Shown in pieces: positions 6,033 through 8,823 of a stretch of DNA of 8,823 bases. A program made the position numbers and the translations under genes. A model generated the notes under the pieces. It searched no databases and was not told the DNA's origin. It was given only the letters and a program-made list of their open reading frames with translations. How positions within the stretch are numbered: position 1 is the stretch's first letter; every line of letters starts with the position of its first letter. Source of the stretch: Desulfobacterales bacterium (GTDB lineage: Bacteria; Desulfobacterota; Desulfobacteria; Desulfobacterales; JAUWMJ01); the NCBI GenBank assembly GCA_030613225.1, contig JAUWMJ010000093.1, forward strand, positions 1 through 8,823, read 5' to 3'.

Positions 6033-7283
6033 TTAAATTATTTCAACAGCACAAGCCATCGACACTCCTCCGCCGCCGCAAAGGGTGGCAAGGCCGAGAG
6101 TTTTACCTCTTTTTTTCATAGCATGTATTAAAGTTACCATGATCCTGGCGCCTGTCGCACCCACAGGATGCCCCAGGCCGATTCCGGACCCGTTAACATT
6201 TGTGATCTCCCTGTTTAGGTTCAGCTCCCTTTCGCAGCCTATGTACTGAGCGGCAAAGGCCTCATTTAGCTCTATAAGCTCAAAATCTTCTATTTTTAGA
6301 CTGCTCCTTTTAAAAAGATCCTTTACAGCAGGTAAAGGAGAAAGTCCCATTACTGAAGGGTGGCATGCACCTTTTCCAACAGCCTTTATCCTGGCAAGAG
6401 GATGAATTCCCAGGGATTTAGCTTTTTGGGCAGACATGATTACCATACCCGAAGACCCGTCATTGATACCGCTGGAATTTCCTGCAGTAACCTTGCCGAT
6501 TTTGGGCAGAAAGGCAGGCGGAAGCTTGGCAAGCTGTTCCATTGTCAAACCGGGCCTGAAATGTTCGTCTTTGTCAAAGATGATTGGATCTTTTTTTCTT
6601 ACCGGGATTTCCACGGGAACAATTTCATCTTTGAATGAACCGTCGTTTGTCGCTCTTTCCGCATTGTTCTGGCTTCTTAATGCAACTTCATCCATTTCTT
6701 CCCTAGAAATATCCATGTGCTGGGCTATGAATTCAGCGGTATGTCCCATAATATATGGCTTTCCCTTGAAAAAACTCAAAGGGGGTTCATCTGCGTTTAC
6801 AGGCCCGTCTTCAGGATGAGGTATGATGTGTGATCCGCAGTGAAGGGCGTGGATCATGGAATCGACAAATACCCGGTCCTGGAGGCGACAGCCCCAGCGC
6901 GCTGCCGGCACGGTGTAAGCTACGCCGGACATGTGCTCGACACCGCCTGCAAGTATCACATCGGCCATGTCGGCCTGAATCATTGCCATGCCGGAGATAA
7001 TAGCTTCCATTGATGATATGCAAACGCGGTTAATCGTTACAGCAGGAATTGAGTCCGGAAGACCGGCAAGAAGTGCGCCTACGCGGGTTACGTTAAGGGC
7101 GTCAACAGGCTCCATGCAGCAGCCGTATCGTATATCATCAATAATTTCAGGGTCTATGCCTGCTCTTTTAATAGCCTCTTTCATAGTGATACCGGCTAAA
7201 ACAGCGGCATTGCTGTCCCTCAGACTTTCGCCGAATGCGCCTATAGCCGTCCGGCATGCTGAAACGATTACGACATCTTTCAT
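6033..7283 (-). CDS. Thiolase (acetyl-CoA C-acetyltransferase family)
   Basis: 416 residues, about 20-25 longer than typical biosynthetic thiolases. Such enzymes condense or cleave acyl-CoAs (two acetyl-CoA to acetoacetyl-CoA, or 3-ketoacyl-CoA plus CoA). Active-site parts are present: nucleophile C88 in NRVCISS, NEAFAAQ (340-346), H372 in GLGHPVGATGARI, and C402 in CGGGG. The usual CxSG after the nucleophile reads CISS, so Gly is replaced by S91. The extra length lies at about residues 145-172, between the HALHCGS segment and KPYIMGHTAE, in the tetramerisation/cap loop region. ATG start with AAAGGAG six bases upstream. It is the first gene of the run thiolase-ald. Whether it serves beta-oxidation, acetoacetyl-CoA synthesis or another acyl substrate cannot be told from sequence. 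Confidence 0.93.
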   Translation of the reverse strand: MKDVVIVSACRTAIGAFGESLRDSNAAVLAGITMKEAIKRAGIDPEIIDDIRYGCCMEPVDALNVTRVGALLAGLPDSIPAVTINRVCISSMEAIISGMAMIQADMADVILAGGVEHMSGVAYTVPAARWGCRLQDRVFVDSMIHALHCGSHIIPHPEDGPVNADEPPLSFFKGKPYIMGHTAEFIAQHMDISREEMDEVALRSQNNAERATNDGSFKDEIVPVEIPVRKKDPIIFDKDEHFRPGLTMEQLAKLPPAFLPKIGKVTAGNSSGINDGSSGMVIMSAQKAKSLGIHPLARIKAVGKGACHPSVMGLSPLPAVKDLFKRSSLKIEDFELIELNEAFAAQYIGCERELNLNREITNVNGSGIGLGHPVGATGARIMVTLIHAMKKRGKTLGLATLCGGGGVSMACAVEII

Positions 7284-7339
7284 TTTAAGCTCCTTTATTT
7301 ATATGTCAGCTAATAAAGAATTTCCCCAAGAAGACACTC

Positions 7340-7369
7340 ATCCTATGAAAATCTGCCGGGATTTGTCAA
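7340..7369 (-). promoter_or_regulatory. Possible sigma70-type promoter of the thiolase-ald genes
   Basis: On the minus strand a perfect TTGACA (7369-7364) is followed after 18 bases by TAGGAT (7345-7340), a 4/6 match to the -10 consensus. This would give a leader of about 50 nt before the thiolase ATG at 7283. The spacing is acceptable but the -10 is weak. Confidence 0.33.
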
Positions 7370-7430
7370 GACAGGAATCTTATCTTGCTTATCTTGAAGG
7401 GAAACTTCAAAGTCAGATATAATCCGAGTA

Positions 7431-7468
7431 AAAAATCCAGCTTTGAAAAGGAGGGTAGGGGGGATTTT
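7431..7468. repeat. Short inverted repeat, AAAAATCC...GGATTTT
   Basis: AAAAATCC (7431-7438) and GGATTTT (7462-7468) flank a purine-rich stretch with GGAGGGTAGGGGGG. On the minus strand this reads AAAATCCCCCCTACCCTCC, like the C-rich intergenic palindromes dispersed in many bacterial genomes. It lies in the 423-bp gap between the divergent thiolase and small plus-strand gene. The rest of that gap holds the two promoter candidates and no supported gene. Confidence 0.5.
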
Positions 7469-7557
7469 ACAATCAGAGACATTACGTTTTAAAATCACCA
7501 TGTTAGATGCAATTTTGACGTGGCCATGTCTTTTCCTGAACAAAGTTTGAAGTAGTA

Positions 7558-7586
7558 TTGACACAGCCCGACGATAATAGCATAAT
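7558..7586 (+). promoter_or_regulatory. Strong sigma70-type promoter candidate for the small gene and pilT
   Basis: TTGACA (7558-7563), 17-base spacer, CATAAT (7581-7586): 6/6 and 5/6 matches at ideal spacing. Transcription would begin near 7593, giving a 5' leader of about 115 nt before the start at 7707. This is the best-matching promoter in the window. Confidence 0.6.
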
Positions 7587-7594
7587 TATAGCTG

Positions 7595-7632
7595 CGAAAT
7601 CTTTGAAAAACGGTAAATTTTAAAAGGTTTCG
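7595..7632 (+). promoter_or_regulatory. 5' leader hairpin
   Basis: CGAAATCTTT (7595-7604) pairs with AAAGGTTTCG (7623-7632): ten pairs with one U-G, and an 18-base loop. It would lie at the very 5' end of the transcript from the promoter at 7558-7586. It could stabilise the mRNA. It is too far from the start codon (about 75 bases) to block the ribosome site directly. Confidence 0.35.
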
Positions 7633-7706
7633 TAAAGAAATTATTAAATATGCCGATATTATTGAAAAACAGAGTTTGAAAATTAGCAAATATGGAGGTC
7701 AAATCA

Positions 7707-7964
7707 TTGAATGAGCAAACAGACAAAACTAAAGTGGTAATACTAACTACAAATCACCGTATCAAGGGTAATATTTCTCTTTATTCAAATGCCCGCCTGA
7801 CAGATTATATTGTTGAAGCCAAACCGTTTGTAGCAGTGACCGATGCTGAAGTAATGGACATTAACGGTAACCTGATTTTCAACGCATCCTTTTTAAATGT
7901 TCAAAAGGACCATATTGAAATCATTGTGCCTGTCGATATGATAGCCGATAAGACGGAGCAATAA
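7707..7964 (+). CDS. Small uncharacterised protein, possibly DUF6812-like
   Basis: 85 residues from a TTG start. GGAGGT at 7694-7699 sits seven bases before this TTG, whereas the in-frame ATG at 7692 has no ribosome site and itself overlaps the GGAGGT, so TTG is the better start (90 residues if the ATG is used). No signal peptide, membrane helix or cysteine is seen. The sequence alternates as in a small beta-rich fold: KVVILTTNHRIKGNISL, then RLTDYI, then KPFVAVTDAEVMD, then a C-terminal IEIIVPVDMI. This pattern resembles small uncharacterised proteins I recall as DUF6812, but I could not check that. It lies upstream of a PilT-like gene on the same strand, 349 bp away, and has its own good promoter. 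Function unknown. Confidence 0.78.
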   Translation: MNEQTDKTKVVILTTNHRIKGNISLYSNARLTDYIVEAKPFVAVTDAEVMDINGNLIFNASFLNVQKDHIEIIVPVDMIADKTEQ

Positions 7965-8313
7965 TTTGGGATTAGCTTTTTTGTAAGATAAAATTTAACC
8001 TGCACTGAATGGTTTGGTAGCCGTTCACAGCTTGAAACTTGTCGTAGCGTAGCGTAGATCCCGTCTTTAACGAAAGGAAAGCGGGGAAATTGGAAAGTAG
8101 AAATTCGGGAGAGATGACCCATGCTTCGCTTTTGGCTTCAAGCTGCGCTTCCCAGCTTCGCCTTGACAAGACGCCGTACAGAGCACAAGCACAACCGTGA
8201 ACTGTAAACCGACAACTGTAAACAATTTCAAAGCATGAAAGCCATATTTCCAATTTCTATTTTCTAATTTCAACGTTCCGTGAAAGATTATCAATATATA
8301 AAGGGTGTATTTT
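7965..8313. other. Intergenic region with several short repeats, no gene seen
   Basis: This 349-bp gap holds CGTAG three times in tandem (8043-8057), a hairpin AAGCTG/CAGCTT (8140-8145 with 8153-8158), the direct repeat AACTGTAAAC (8200-8209 and 8214-8223), and a pair of inverted 20-bp repeats listed separately. Open frames on the minus strand across it have no ribosome site or protein-like character. I see no clear promoter or terminator for pilT, so read-through from the promoter at 7558 is possible. Confidence 0.5.
8086..8271. repeat. Inverted GAAATTGGAAA-type repeats flanking a 146-bp spacer
   Basis: GAAATTGGAAAGTAGAAATT (8086-8105) matches the reverse complement of 8252-8271 (GAAATTAGAAAATAGAAATT) at 18 of 20 positions; in plus-strand RNA the two mismatches become G-U pairs. 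The enclosed spacer contains the AAGCTG hairpin and the AACTGTAAAC direct repeats. The arrangement parallels the GTTCAG arms at 3291-3583. No terminal transposon features or flanking duplication are evident. Confidence 0.6.
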
Positions 8314-8823
8314 ATGGCAATACTGGAAAAAGTTTTTAAGGCGGCAGTTAATTATAAAGCCTCTGACATTCACGTAGTCCCTGAGGAACCGTTTATTTTT
8401 CGGCGTTTTGGCAGACTCATGAAAATGAAAAGCTCCGCACTGACTCCAAAGCAGTGCAAACACGCAATACTTGAAATTCTTGATAAAAACCAAAGAGAAA
8501 GGCTTGGAAAGGATCTGCAGCTCGATTTTGCCATTGAGATACCGAATCTCGGTCGATTTCGTGGCAGCGCCATGGTGCACCATAACGGTTTAACTGCTGT
8601 TTTTCGTGTAATCCCTCCAAAGATTCCCACACTTAAAGAACTGGGAATGCCTGCCATTGTCGACAAAATTCTTGATAATCACCAGGGATTGATTCTGGTA
8701 ACCGGCGCAACAGGCCAGGGGAAATCAACAACCCTTGCAGCCATGGTCGATTATTTAAATACAAAACGCGCGCACCATATCCTTACCGTTGAAGACCCCA
8801 TTGAATTTATACATCCCTTAAAG
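8314..8823 (+). CDS. pilT: PilT-type type IV pilus ATPase, 3' end outside window
   Basis: 170 residues visible. PilT is a hexameric cytoplasmic ATPase that drives pilus retraction and twitching motility. The N-terminal PAS-like domain begins with the PilT hallmark ASDIHV (16-21), then FRRFGRL and GRFRGSAM. RVIPPKIPTLKELGMP links to the RecA-like domain. Walker A is GATGQGKST (131-139), against the usual GPTGSGKST, so Pro and Ser are replaced by Ala and Gln while the Lys and Ser/Thr ligands are kept. The Asp box TVEDPIEF (158-165) is present. The Walker B and His box regions lie beyond the window. PilB and GspE relatives carry a longer N-terminus, so PilT or PilU is favoured; a PilT paralogue with another role cannot be excluded. 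ATG start with AAGGG eight bases upstream. Confidence 0.9.
   Translation, partial: MAILEKVFKAAVNYKASDIHVVPEEPFIFRRFGRLMKMKSSALTPKQCKHAILEILDKNQRERLGKDLQLDFAIEIPNLGRFRGSAMVHHNGLTAVFRVIPPKIPTLKELGMPAIVDKILDNHQGLILVTGATGQGKSTTLAAMVDYLNTKRAHHILTVEDPIEFIHPLK

Noticed and set aside
7303..7422. 39-residue plus-strand frame starting MSANKEFPQEDTHP
   Set aside because: The composition looks protein-like, but there is no ribosome binding site, it overlaps the probable thiolase promoter on the other strand, and I recognise no family. It could be a gene remnant.
7901..8666. Several overlapping minus-strand frames of 71-108 residues
   Set aside because: They run antisense to the small gene and pilT or through repeat-rich intergenic DNA, without ribosome sites or recognisable motifs.

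Overview
The window looks like a chromosomal segment of an anaerobic, sulfate-reducer-like member of the Desulfobacterota (the former Deltaproteobacteria). I infer this from an HdrA-type flavoprotein with an apparent selenocysteine codon, a thiolase of an anaerobe-like type, a PilT-like ATPase, and several intergenic repeat types of the kind common in that group. I could not search a database, so the taxonomy is an inference.

Layout. Positions 1-1845 (minus, running off the left edge) encode a large iron-sulfur flavoprotein. It joins an HdrA-type N-terminal part to a GltD/NfnB-like NAD(P)H:acceptor oxidoreductase module. Its frame is open except for one TGA at 1666-1668. That TGA replaces the second Cys of the conserved TNDCxMC motif and is followed by a hairpin shaped like a bacterial SECIS, so I read it as a selenoprotein. 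A 181-bp imperfect inverted-repeat element (1930-2110) lies in the divergent intergenic region before miaA (2344-3276, plus). miaA converges on alr, with a GTTCAG-repeat region between them (3291-3583). On the minus strand, thiolase (6033-7283), alanine dehydrogenase (4893-6005) and alanine racemase (3596-4738) are collinear. The first two are 27 bp apart. The last two are separated by 154 bp holding a long hairpin made of CACGAAA units. On the plus strand, a convincing promoter at 7558-7586 precedes a small uncharacterised gene (7707-7964). After a repeat-bearing gap comes a PilT-type ATPase (from 8314, running off the right edge).

How the genes work together. Ald and Alr share L-alanine: Ald links it to pyruvate and ammonium, and Alr makes D-alanine for peptidoglycan. 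The thiolase connects to acetyl-CoA/acyl-CoA metabolism, so the cluster sits around the pyruvate/acetyl-CoA node. The HdrA-GltD protein is probably an electron-transfer hub exchanging electrons between NAD(P)H and iron-sulfur partners. MiaA is a housekeeping tRNA modifier. The small gene and pilT may be co-transcribed.

The most notable item is the selenocysteine-containing HdrA-GltD fusion, which conventional gene calling would split or truncate at the TGA.
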